Source: Hyperoodon ampullatus
Lineage: Eukaryota > Chordata > Mammalia > Artiodactyla > Ziphiidae
Assembly: GCA_949752795.1 (NCBI GenBank)
Contig: OX457060.1
Coordinates: forward strand, 4,207,454 to 4,271,453
Length of the DNA stretch: 64,000 nucleotides
Direction of reading: 5' to 3'
Part shown: piece by piece, positions 24,021 to 35,549 of the stretch
Position numbering within the stretch: position 1 is the stretch's first letter
How the letters are laid out: every line of letters starts with the position of its first letter
Notes under the pieces: model-generated
Seen by the model: the letters and a program-made list of their open reading frames with translations, nothing else
What the model was told of the DNA's origin: nothing
Databases searched by the model: none
Translations under genes and position numbers: made by a program

Positions 24021-24140
24021 CAAAGTGATTCAGTTATATATATGTGTGTGTATGTATACGTACACACATATATATAACAGAACCACTTTGCTGTACACCA
24101 GAAGCTAAAAGAACATTCTAAATCAACTATACTTCAATGA
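24021..24140 (+). repeat. Artiodactyl-type L1 3' end with inverted-repeat core
   Basis: From 24060 the text 'accactttgctgtacaccag' and 'aatcaactatacttcaatga' is an L1 3' end in sense. Immediately left, 24021-24048 is the reverse complement of 24063-24090 (26 of 28 match), so the start of the fragment is duplicated in inverted orientation next to the (TA)n tract. Confidence 0.7.
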
Positions 24141-24317
24141 AAAAAGAAAGTTTCCTCTTACCTCAGAATTAGAATCCAGGATCTCACAAAGGGGGACAAA
24201 ATATCCCAGTTTCAAAAGCCAATCATTTTGGTCCAAATATAAGAGGCCTTTTACTTTAACTGTCGCTAAGACCACTCCTCCTTCTGATTCCTTAAAATAC
24301 TGGGGAGGGAAATAGGG

Positions 24318-24880
24318 TGTTCCAGTTATCTATTGCAGGTAACAAATCACTCCAAAGCTTAGTGGCTTAAAATGACAAAAATCATTTTATTATCTGTCAT
24401 GGTTTCTATAGATCAGGAATTTGGAAAGGACTTGGCAGGGCAATCCTGACTCAGGGTCTCTTATATACTTGAAGACAGATGGGTGGCTGAAGTTCGAACA
24501 GCAGGGGGCTGGATCAGCTGGGGGCTTCCCAGGAATTTCTGTCTCTTCAGGTGGTCTCAGGACTTCTCCATGTGGTTTCTCTACATGGGCTAGTTTGAGC
24601 TTCCTCACAGCATGGTGACTTCAGAGCAGTCAGACTGCTTACTTGGTGGCTCAGAGCTCCAAGCACAAATATTGCAGCTAGGAAGGAATAGCTATATTTC
24701 CTTTTATGTCCTAGCCTCAGAAGTCAAAATAGGTCACTTTTACCATACTCTATTTGTTGAAACAGTCACAAAAGCAGGGCTACTTTTAATGGGAGGGAAT
24801 ATAGACCCTACCTCTCTATTTAATAATGTCAAACTCACATTTAAAAAAACCAGACATGTAGTATGGGAGATAGTAGACTA
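24318..24880 (-). repeat. MaLR (MLT1-like) LTR, antisense
   Basis: 'gttccagttatctattgcag', 'gtaacaaatcactccaaagc', 'ttagtggcttaaaatgacaa' followed by diverged MLT1-like text and 'ggaatatagaccctacctct'. Non-coding; edges approximate. Confidence 0.6.
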
Positions 24881-25265
24881 GTGACTCTCTTTAGAAAATG
24901 CAGTCTGTCAAGGGGATCATATTATCTATTGTGGGTCCTTGGTCTAAGAAGAATGTTGTGCTTTTTCCTAATGGGGAGGGGAGAGGGATGTTCCTCCTTA
25001 AAGCCAACTGAGGGTGAAAGTTACCAGATCATTATTTACAACGATTGGGTGTGCTTTATCGTTCTCCAATTGGAAGTCTGCTTAGACAGCACATTTTCAT
25101 TTGCTCTTTGCTTGCTCGAGGAAAGAGAAAATTGGAGAGAAGGGGGAAGTGGTGAGTGGCCTATATACTCACTGGAGTGGTAAGGATATGTGACTTTCCT
25201 GGGGTCAAGTGAATACTTTTGGTGCCTAACCAAGAGAACTGCCCACCGGAAAGAGGACCCAAACA
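24881..25265. other. Non-coding, nothing recognised
   Basis: The modest open frame (24863-25183) has no family signature and no splice context I can defend. Confidence 0.35.
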
Positions 25266-25282
25266 GCAAAAACCTGTGGGCC

Positions 25283-25579
25283 GGGCTTCCCTGGTGGCAC
25301 AGTGGTTGAGAATCTGCCTGCCAATGCAGGGGACACGGGTTCGAGCCCTGGTCTGGGAAGATCCCACATGCCGCGGAGCAACTAGGCCCATGAGCCACAA
25401 CTACTGAGCCTGCGCATCTGGAGCTTGTGCTCCGCAACAAGAGAGGCCGCGACAGTGAAAGGCCCGCGCACCGCGATGAAGAGTGGCCCCTGCTCGCTGC
25501 AACTAGAGAAAGCCCTAGCACAGAAATGAAGACCCAACACAGCCAAAAATAAATAAATAAATAAAAATAAAAAAAAAAA
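25283..25579 (+). mobile_element. CHR-type SINE, long form, sense
   Basis: Begins GGGCTTCCCTGGTGGCACAG, with a well-kept B box GGTTCGAGCC near 25338-25347, and ends 'acccaacacagcc' plus an (AAAT)n/A tail. The 14-bp duplication AAAACCTGTGGGCC lies at 25269-25282 and 25581-25594 with no mismatch. Confidence 0.93.
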
Positions 25580-25759
25580 CAAAACCTGTGGGCCATAGCC
25601 CCAGGGCAGGAGACTCTCCCACATCAGCAATTTGTGCACTGGGGAGGCTCTACAGAACTTACTGTAAGATAGCCTGCATTTGGATGCCTGCAACCTACAG
25701 AGTATCAATGGCCTATCAGCACAGAAACAAAGACAATAATCAAAGAGAGAATTTCACCA

Positions 25760-26223
25760 TGTATTAGAGTCAGGGTTCAACCTGAGACACAGAACCAATA
25801 GGAGATTTATTACAAGGAATTGGCTAATGTTAACTGTGGTGGCTGGATAAGGAAGTTTGTAGTCTGTAGGGCAGGCAGTCAGAAAGAAAAGATCAGGAGC
25901 ATGTTGGAACCCATGAGTAAAGGCCAAAGCTTCTTGTCCACAGGTAGTAAGGAAAGGAAGGTCATGAGCAGGCTAGAACCCCAATGGCATGAATTGTTTG
26001 GAATCTCTGAACTCATGGAAAGCCTAATCCGTTTTTGGAAGCTTACTTGATTAGGTCAGGCCCACACAGGATAGTCTTTCTTTATTAACTTAAAGTCAAC
26101 TGATTAGGGACTTCTATCACATCTGCAAAAACCTTCACAGCAGCACTTATATTAGTGTTTGATTAAATAACTAGAGAGTGTAGTTCAGCCTAGCCAAGTT
26201 TATATATCAAAAAGCCATCACAC
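25760..26223 (-). repeat. Ancient LTR-like repeat, antisense
   Basis: Starts 'tgtattagagtcagggttca', continues 'acagaaccaataggagattt' and ends 'agcctagccaagtttata', then 'gccatcaca'. It is the antisense counterpart of the repeat at 16807-17200. Confidence 0.6.
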
Positions 26224-28199
26224 AACAGCAGCCAGTGTATGAGATATGTGTCCTTTCCTTTTCCTTCCTCCCTGTGCCAATACACCAGGGGAGCTGGAGC
26301 CTAGAGAGATGGAGGAGGTGTCCCAGAGGTAGACCATACTGCCCTCCCAAGGACTCCAAAAGGAGGGAAAGGGAGGAGTAAAACAACAGAATACGTCCTT
26401 CCCCTATTTGTGCTCCTGGGGCTACAAATCTGGCTTGCAGTGGGAAGGGGAAGGCTTTGAAAGGATATAAGACACAACTTTAACAATTTTAAGCAAGTGG
26501 GAAGTTATGGGATCTAACTGAGGTATCATTAAGATATTTGCTGACTAGCAAGGAAAAGAGATTTAACAGCAAATTTGGGTTGGAGACAAAATTCCACTGA
26601 TTGAGACAACTAAATAACAAAATGATGAGATTACAAAAATTAGAAGAACTACTGCAGATGTTAAACGAAGAAGAAAAAAATAAGTGGCTAGAGTGGTCAG
26701 AGAAGGCTTGTTTCTAAAAGGCAGGATTTGGACTGGGCCTCCTTTTTAAAAGACGAGCAGTATTTAGAAAGTGGGCACAGAGGGGAAGCTAGTGAGAATA
26801 AAAGCTTAGAGAAACATGTACATGTGGGGAGTCAGGACAGGGAGAACACCGGACTGATCAGAGCAAAGTATGTTTGTTAAGGAGCTAAGCATCGATAGGG
26901 GTTAGACTAGTCAGGGTCTTGAGAGTTAGGCAGAGGAGTTGAGACCAATGACGTTGGTAGGAAAGCTTGTAGGTTCTTGAATGGAAAGCTTGAGGGAAGT
27001 TTTTTGTTTTGTTTTGAATCTGTTAAAGGCATTAATGTGACAGTGGTATAATATAGTTGGATTTTAGGGGAGAAGGACTGGGATTCAAGACGGCTAGTCA
27101 GGATGCTGTTGCAATATTCTAGATGGGAATTCATAAAAACCTGATCCAGAATCACAAAGGTAAAATGGAATTGGAGGAGAAAGGAAAAATCTGAGAAATA
27201 TTTCAAAGACAAAAACAATAAGATTGATGACCAAATGGAGTGTGATGGCAGAAAGGATAATTGAGTATTCTTTGGTTTCTAGCTTGGGGAACTAGAAAGA
27301 TGGTGGTATTTCAAACATAAGTGAGGAATTTAGGGAAGGAAAATCTATTCGGGAGATCAAGACTGTTAATTCAGTTTGTGATTATTGAAGCTAAAGTCAT
27401 GATTTGAAGTGGAAATATCCTAATAAAAGTTGAAAAAAGAGAACATCCAGATTAGCCTGATAGCAATATGCATGAAGGACTGCAAGTGGGAGGTCCACGC
27501 TAGGAACTGAAGGGCTTGGAGGCACAGGTGGTGTTTTTTAAAATGACTCTTCCAACTGAAGGTGGTGTCATTTAGAAGAGAAAGGAGTAAATAGGAACAG
27601 TTGGTTTACCCAGATGGTGTTAAAGAACAAAATAGGATTTGATTTCTGGACCATGGTTTAAGATCCTAGAACTGGTGAGTTTTTGGCAAGGAACCGGGAA
27701 TATATTATGAAGACAAAAAATAAAAAGGTTTCCTTTTAAAAAATTTTTATGTTTTAGAGGGGAGGGGAGAAATCATTGGGAAGGAAATAGGAAATTGTTC
27801 TTGGGGAGAGGGGAAAGAACTAAAGAGAACTAAGTGAACAAATACAGGTCTCAAAGAAAGAATAACATTGTAGAAGACACCCAGTGTTTCAAAAGAGTTA
27901 ATTATAGGTGAAAGGAAGCTGAATTTATTAATATTCATTGAGAGTTTACTATATGCCAGCACTATGGCAGATCCTTTATATGTCATGGACATCTTTCTAT
28001 GACAGTAAAGATCTGCATTGTCATTTTTAATGGCTGCATAGCATGGTATCGAGGGTCATTCTGGTAAGCTACAATGAACTCTCCTACTCATACATTTTCC
28101 CCACCTTTTTGTATGCTCTCTTTTTCTCAATAACAGATGAACTTTTCTTTTTAGTTTGTAATTTAATTTTAAACAATTACCATGATTCAAAAATATATT
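26224..28199. other. Non-coding with faint ancient repeats
   Basis: Region 26690-27030 resembles diverged antisense L2-like or other mammal-wide repeat text ('gtcagggtcttgagagttag', 'aggagttgagaccaatgacg'). Region 27925-27985 has an L2/MIR-like phrase ('gagtttactatatgccagca'). No gene recognised. Confidence 0.4.
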
Positions 28200-28214
28200 A
28201 AAAAGTATACAGTA

Positions 28215-28407
28215 GGGCTTCCCTGGTGGCGCAGTGGTTGAGAGTCCGCCTGCCGATGCAGGGGACACGGGTTCGTGCCCCGATCCCGGAAGGTCCCACA
28301 TGCCGCGGAGCGGCTGGGCCCGCGAGCCATGGCCGCGGAGCCTGTGTGTGTCCGGAGCCTGTGCTCCGCAACGGGAGAGGCCACAGCAGTGAGAGGCCCA
28401 CGTACAG

Positions 28408-28445
<38 letters not shown>
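28215..28445 (+). mobile_element. CHR-type SINE, short form, sense, very young
   Basis: A complete short-form SINE from GGGCTTCCCTGGTGGCGCAG to 'gaggcccacgtacag', then an uninterrupted A-run of about 42 bp. The 14-bp duplication AAAAGTATACAGTA lies at 28201-28214 and 28446-28459 with no mismatch. The intact tail and duplication indicate a recent insertion. Confidence 0.95.
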
Positions 28446-28452
<7 letters not shown>

Positions 28453-28519
28453 TACAGTAAAAATGTTTCCTTCCATTCGTTTCCTGTCCCACCCCAATGA
28501 TTATTAGCTTCCTGTCTCT

Positions 28520-28765
28520 TTCCATAATTCCTCTATGTTATACTTTTTATATTATATCAACAAATATAAATATGTACTCTTATTTTTTCCTTTTTTTAAA
28601 AAAACGTAAGGTAAAAAGCATCTTGTGATCATCTCTTTAGGGTAAAATCTTAGATGTGATATTGCTGAATTAAAGGGTAGTTTTAGTTAAAATTTTAAAC
28701 ATATTGCCCAGTTGCTCATCAGAAAAGCTGTATATAGCAAAAATGCATGAATGTCATGAAATCCA
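28520..28765 (-). repeat. Old L1 3' region fragment, antisense
   Basis: 'atcatctctttagggtaaaa', 'gatattgctgaattaaaggg', 'aaacatattgcccagttgct' are diverged antisense L1M text. Confidence 0.5.
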
Positions 28766-29308
28766 TTTTATTTATTTTCTAATTTCAATTGCATCCCATA
28801 TATCTGAAAATGCATGGGAAGCCAGAATAAACATTGAAAAAAATCACTATAATTTGTAATATAAGACTAGTTTGGGTATCATACAGAAGTGATTATACAA
28901 AAGAATTTGGACTTAATCATTATAATTTATAATACAGACAAATGGACCCAATGAGAAGGAAAGGTTTGATCTATGTTGTCGTTTATTTTTCTGTGTTTAT
29001 CTTATTGGATGCGTAGAGAGGGAGGAATGAACAAATGGAAAAATATCAGTTGTTTGTGATGTAAAGAAAATAGAGCTTAATGAGACAAAGAAAAATCAGA
29101 ATGAGACATAGGGGCAGACTTAAGATGAGAGTGAAAAAAGGGTAGACAATTTCATTGGGCTTCATACATCTGATAAGGCGTATTGCCAGATCATCTCTTC
29201 CTATTACTTTAAAAAAAAACTCCTGTTACAACCTCTACTATCTGTTATTGAATTGGTACATATGATAATAATAGAAATTAAAACTATATTTCAAGTGATG
29301 AATATGTA
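28766..29308. other. Intron end, nothing recognised
   Basis: AT-rich sequence leading to the SLC35G2 acceptor, with no recognisable element. Confidence 0.4.
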
Positions 29309-29338
29309 CATTTGTCTTTTTTTTTCCTTCTTAAATAG
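29309..29338 (+). promoter_or_regulatory. SLC35G2: 3' splice site before the SLC35G2 coding exon
   Basis: A T/C-rich tract (tttgtctttttttttccttc) is followed by TTAAATAG, with AG at 29337-29338. The exon would start at 29339, 18 bp before the ATG. This matches the known arrangement of a non-coding upstream exon spliced to a single coding exon. Confidence 0.7.
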
Positions 29339-29344
29339 AATTGA

Positions 29345-30595
<1,251 letters not shown>

Positions 30596-30770
30596 ATACC
30601 TGATTATTATCTTGTTAATGTTCAGTTATTAATAGGTACACAGACATTTTAATGTTCATCTGTAAATGTTGTGTTGTATAACTGACAGAGTGCTATATAA
30701 TTAATATATGCAGATGTGGAAAAATTTATTCTAGTCTAATAAATTAAAAACATATACTAAATTATGTGGA
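30596..30770 (+). terminator. SLC35G2: SLC35G2 3' UTR with proximal poly(A) signal
   Basis: AATAAA at 30738-30743, about 140 bp after the stop codon. A second AATAAT/AATAAA-like cluster lies near 30838-30852 (attataaataataaaag). Either could direct cleavage; which one is used needs transcript data. Confidence 0.6.
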
Positions 30771-30859
30771 ATATCATGAATCTGGTCTCTTTGCTGTTAT
30801 TAATAACAGGAAATTTTTATTATAAAAATGATTATTTATTATAAATAATAAAAGGGTAG

Positions 30860-32225
30860 AGAATGTTAACTTTTATCACTAAAGAACATAAGACTTGAAG
30901 AAATGACTCCTTTCAGATGGAAATTCTGTGGTTCTGAAGCTCAAAAATTACTAAAATGTTCATGCCCAATGTTCTATAAATGTTCAACAAAAATCCTTCA
31001 ATATTCAAAAATCTATAAGGTGAAATGCTGAATACCAAGCCCTGTTTTGTCATCTATTTGCATTAGAAAACTAGAGGTGATTGGGCTTGGTAAAGTAGCT
31101 TGAGTGAGTTGAGGCAAGAAAGAGGGAACGAAGGAAAGGAGCTGGTTTTTCACTGGCAGTGGTGGTTGTCCTACCTTAGAAGAAGAAATTGGTCTTCCCC
31201 TTGCTAAGGCCACATTAGGCAATGCATAGTAAATGGAGGTAGGGAAAAGATTGGATTCCTGCCAGCTCTACTTAGTCTATGCCATTTTTTGCCTTATGGT
31301 GGGAGATAGAATGTTGGGGGAGGGTCTACTCATCCTCAGTTATGCAGATCTCTTCCAAACCTGCCCTTGTTTATGTAGTAAGTATATGTGTGAGCTGCAG
31401 TAAAGGTACTCCTTACCCCTGAAAAAGACACTAACAGTAATCATAGTACAGCAGAAAACTGAAAGAGCTTAAAAGTCTGTAAAACCACATAGAGTAACAA
31501 TAATTTGGGTCTAATTTGGGAAATTTTTCCTAATTTAGCACAAACAAATGTTGATATGGTACTGCTTATTAAGCTATTGTTATTGAGCTATCTTAACTTC
31601 AGATACACCCATCTATAACTTTCCTCTGTGATGCTATGACTCAGCTGGTGTCTCACTAGGTTCCACCAATAAAGGGCATTAGAGGGAGACTGTAAAACAG
31701 AGGGGATAAAGGACTTCCTCCTTTCTGCGTGCTTGCAGTTTCTGTCATTTTTACCCCCGCAATAAGCAAGAGCCCTTTGGTCCAGAAGCAGCAATTGATC
31801 TCGGCCTTAAGCTTCTTTTGGCACTCCTCCACTCCCTACCCAGCCTCATCATCTCCCTCTCTGTAGCAGCAGGACCAGTTGCACAGCATCCTCCCAGGGG
31901 TATAAGCTACAGGTCAGCAAGTCATTCCTCTGAGCTCCTGAGACCTGATGATCCAACCTTGATTTCTCTTTTTCACTACTCCTAGGGGTGGTAGCTGCTC
32001 TCTATAGTTATCATATCTGGGCTGCTTCAGTGTTCCCTTTTTGCTTTTCCAGTCCATCAACACCCAATACTATGTTCTCTGTTGTAATATCTTGTGATTT
32101 CTGTTCTCCTAATATGCCTTCAAACATACCCCAAAGGAACCCAAAGTCATTTGTAGGGTGTTTCTGCTTTTGGAAAATGTTAACATTCAGATTTTTCAGG
32201 AATTACTGGCTTTCAATAGAAATTA
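30860..32225. other. Intergenic, no gene recognised
   Basis: Sequence between SLC35G2 and the next repeats. The short frames on either strand have no family signature. It could hold an extended SLC35G2 3' UTR. Confidence 0.4.
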
Positions 32226-32229
32226 CCCA

Positions 32230-32655
32230 AACTGAAGCACAGAAACAAAAAGATTTGAAAAAAAAAATGAACAGAGCCTGGAATGACCTGTACTAAGGAG
32301 TAAGAAGTCTAGTATAAGTGTAAGTGTAGTCACAGAAGAAGAGAGAGAATGGGGCATAAAAAAAGATTTGAAGAAATACTGGCCAAAAGTCTTCCAAATT
32401 TGGTAAAAAGATACAATAACCAGCAATCCGCAGATCCAGGGAAATAAGTGAACCCCCAGCATCATAAATACAAAGAAAATCACACCTGGAAACATAGTGT
32501 AACTACTGATAAACAAAGATAAAGAAACAAAATCTTAAAAGCAGCCAGAGGAAAAGATATATGACACCCAGGAAAACAATGGTAAGAATTACAGCTGGCT
32601 TCTCATCAGAAAGAGTAGAGGCCAGAAAACAACAGAATGACAGTTTAAAGTACTG
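32230..32655 (+). repeat. Old L1/HAL1-like fragment, sense
   Basis: 'ccagcaatccgcagatccag', 'aagataaagaaacaaaatct', 'taaaagcagccagaggaaaa' and 'ttctcatcagaaagagtaga' match the ORF1-end region of old L1/HAL1 copies. It is full of stops. Confidence 0.6.
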
Positions 32656-32664
32656 TAAGGAAAC

Positions 32665-33070
32665 CCTTTGATGGCTTCTCATTGCCTATAGGATAAAGTC
32701 TAAGGCCCTTAACTTGCATAACCCACTCTTGTTTACACTTTTAGTCATCTTCTGCTCTAGCAATATTCTACTATTGTGTAATACCTTTTTTTTTTTTTTT
32801 AACACAGGCCCCTCTATGTGGAAAGACCCTCTCTTCTTTGCCTACTTACTTGCCTGACTAGCTTGACCACAACCCCCCCACCCCGTGGCCTAATGTCCCC
32901 CTGTACATATCTATTGCTGTATTTACTATACAAATAAGTATCTGTTTAAATCTAATTCTCTGACATTGAATGGAGCTCCTTTAAGTTGAGGACTGATTTT
33001 TAGATCTCTGGTATCTATTGTACTGCTTACCACAGAGCAGACTCAATCAATTTTTGTTGAATTAATTCCC
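32665..33070 (+). repeat. L2 LINE 3' part, sense
   Basis: 'ccctttgatggcttctcatt', 'gcctataggataaagtctaa', then 'cagagcagactcaatcaatt' and 'tttgttgaatta' follow the order of the L2 3' region. A T-run lies at 32788-32802. Confidence 0.7.
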
Positions 33071-33236
33071 ATAAAAGACTAACAATACTCAGTATAGAAA
33101 TTGAATTTAGTTACCAAGGTCCATTAATTTCTATACTTCACAGTCAAGCCTGTGATTAGTTTCTTCTTACTGATTAGTAGTTTTTTGTTTTTGTCCTAAA
33201 TAGTCCTTACAGTGATGCTAAACCAGGTCATTCTCT

Positions 33237-33550
33237 CTTTTTTTTAAATTTTATTTTTGGCTGCGTTGGGCCTTCGTTGCTGCGCACAGGCTTTCTCTAG
33301 TTGTCGCGAGTGGGGGCTACTCTTCCTCGCGGTGTGTGGGCTTCTCATTGCGGTGGCTTCTCCTGTTGCGGAGCACAGGCTCTAGGTGTGCGGGCTTCAG
33401 TAGTTGTGGCTCGCAGGCTCTAGAGCGCAAGCTCAGTAGTTGTGGTGCGTGGGCTTAGTTGCTCCGCGGCACATGGGATCTTCCTGGACCAGGGCTCGAA
33501 CCTGTGTCCCCTGCATTGGCAGGCAGATTCTTAACCATTGTGCCACCAAG
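33237..33550 (-). mobile_element. CHR-type SINE, long form, antisense, head-truncated
   Basis: Antisense SINE text from 'ggctgcgttgggccttcgtt' to 'taaccattgtgccaccaag', where it breaks before the last ~13 bp of the head. No target duplication was found, so the copy is older or rearranged. Confidence 0.85.
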
Positions 33551-34625
33551 TTCTAAGCATTTCTAACTATAAGCCCTCCATAGTTTCCTGGGAAAGGTCT
33601 TAAGACATGGAGGCTCATTTTTCCTTTCCTTGTCTTCCCAAATTCTTTCCTTTGGGATGAATGAACTGCCTACATGTTTTTATCCTAGACAGATTAGCTA
33701 CCCGTATCCGAGGCCCCATTTCTAGTCCATAGGTCATAAGTTTTGACCTAAATGTTGTTGCCTGATCCTGGCTAGTTCCTAGTCCACTCATAACTAATTA
33801 GCAGGGCTGATTCCCGTTTTTGGTTTGAGTTCTGCTAAAAGAGAGGAAGAAGAAGCCAAGCGCATGTTTATATTTGGAAGCTGGGGAGACAGACTGTGTG
33901 AAAGGAGGTCTCTGGGACAACTCCCACCCCTTATGATCATGAACTCCATTCCTTCTGAGTACACCATACTGCAATATATGACTTTCTATCTACCCTTCCA
34001 CCCAATGCTTTCCTCTCTCATTGCTGTTTCCTTATTTTTCTTCTTCAATTCCTTCTCTTTTTCTTATATCTTTTTAGCTTCTCTTTCTTTTCTTTCTTTT
34101 TTTTTTTTAAGAGTTCCTGGTTAGAATGGGTGATGAGGGAACTTTTAAAGGAAGATTAAAAGAAAAACACATATTTACAGGGAACTAAAATCCTTTTATG
34201 AAAAAGCTTTCTCCCTTCCTTCTTCTACTGCTTAAATAGATGGCACACAGTAGTCAATAGATCTGGATCAAAATCTCACAAAGGGTCTGTTCAGATCATT
34301 GGCCCATTCAAAATACATATTTCCATACAAAATAAAATCTAAACTTATGACTTCAGCATATTTTTTCTGGGTTTAACTTCCCCAGTTAAGGCAGTGATAT
34401 AAGCTACCCGATGGCAAGGAATATTTTACCTGTTATATTTGTATTCACACTCCCTAATCCCATCACATGTAACTAGAATTGAATTGAGCCAGGTGTAGCT
34501 AACAGTTTGCCATGTGATTTTGGAGAATTAGTTTCAACCTCTGGACAATGGTTTATATAGTTTCAAAAATGAATGTAATAATATCTCAATCCATAAACTT
34601 TATAAAACGTATCAACAAATAAAAC
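33551..34625. other. Intergenic, nothing firmly recognised
   Basis: A T-run lies near 34098-34109. Region 34500-34570 has a faint MIR-like phrase. No gene. Confidence 0.35.
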
Positions 34626-34628
34626 TAT

Positions 34629-35014
34629 TGTATTAGACAGCTTGGGCTGCTATAACAAAATGCCACAGACTGTGGCTTAAACAACAATTTAATTTCTCAC
34701 AGTTTTGGAGACTAGAAGTCCGACATCTGGGTGCCAGTATGGTTAGTTTCTCGTGAGAGCTCTCTTCCTTGTTTGCACATGGCTGTCTTCTCACTGTGTC
34801 TTCTAGTTGTGAAGACAGAAAGCAATCTCTCTGCTGTCTCTTCCTACTGTCTCTTCTTATAAAGACACTAATCCTACAGGATTAGGGCCCCACTCTTATC
34901 ACCTCAGTTAACCTTAACTACCTTTCAAAGGCCCTATCTCCAAATACAGTCACATTGGGGGGTTAGGGCTTCAACAAATGAATTTTGAGAGGGAACACAA
35001 TTCAGTCCACATCA
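34629..35014 (-). repeat. MaLR-type LTR, antisense
   Basis: 'tgtattagacagcttgggct', 'gctataacaaaatgccacag', 'aatttctcacagttttggag', 'ggattagggccccactctta' and 'gggaacacaattcagtccac' give the complete antisense order of this LTR class. It is similar to the copy at 42482-42858. Confidence 0.7.
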
Positions 35015-35319
35015 GCCATGATAAAATATACACAGGTATTTAGACCCTCAGAATAAATCCAAAATTCACTTAACATTATTGACTTTAGATGCTAATTATG
35101 GGATATAGACAGAGTAGCTGCCCAGAATTTCGTGGTCCATTTGCCCCAGTCAACTTGAGGCCAGGAAGGGACCATGGGTGATTTGTGCTTGACCTTGTGA
35201 TCCTATATATGGCAAGAAGACCACATTCCTCTATCAGGACCCAAACGAATAATTTTGAAGTTAAATACAGAAAAGCGTAAACTCTTGGAATTTACAGTCA
35301 GGACCAGGATTTAAAATGG

Positions 35320-35425
35320 GAATGTAAGATGTATTCATGCTTTAAACAATATTTACTGACGATCTACCAAGTGCTAGGCACTGGGGAAAAACTGAATACT
35401 GACATGGTTCCTGACTTAATTGAGT
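35320..35425 (-). repeat. L2 3' end, antisense
   Basis: 'aacaatatttactgacgatc', 'taccaagtgctaggcactgg' and 'gacatggttcctgacttaat' are the complement of the L2 3' end. Confidence 0.6.
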
Positions 35426-35549
35426 TTACAATCAGGTAGGGGTATGGACAGGCCCTTTCAACAACAGGATGGGGAAAATACCTGTGCACCCCAGCAGGCT
35501 TCCCTGAGGGGGCATCGCCTAAGCAGAGCCCCAGAGATGTCTGGGAAGG

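Larger units (their letters stand above)
1..29338 (+). other. SLC35G2: Inferred SLC35G2 5' flank / first intron
   Basis: No recognisable host protein-coding exon or CpG island was found between the left edge and the SLC35G2 coding exon. In mammals SLC35G2 has non-coding 5' exon(s) tens of kb upstream of a single coding exon, so this stretch is probably intronic, with the promoter outside the window. Open frames here are short, or lie in L1, SINE or LTR sequence. This is inferred from gene structure; a short non-coding exon would not be visible by eye. Confidence 0.5.

Noticed and set aside
25338..25347. tRNA-like B box GGTTCGAGCC
   Set aside because: It belongs to the tRNA-derived head of a SINE. 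There is no complete cloverleaf, so it is not a tRNA gene.
25036..25596. 186-codon minus-strand frame and similar frames at 19272-19766, 28187-28525, 48805-49089 and 49204-49593
   Set aside because: They are readings through SINE copies (recurrent GLSLL/HGPSRSAACGIF type peptides) and their poly(T) tails, not genes.
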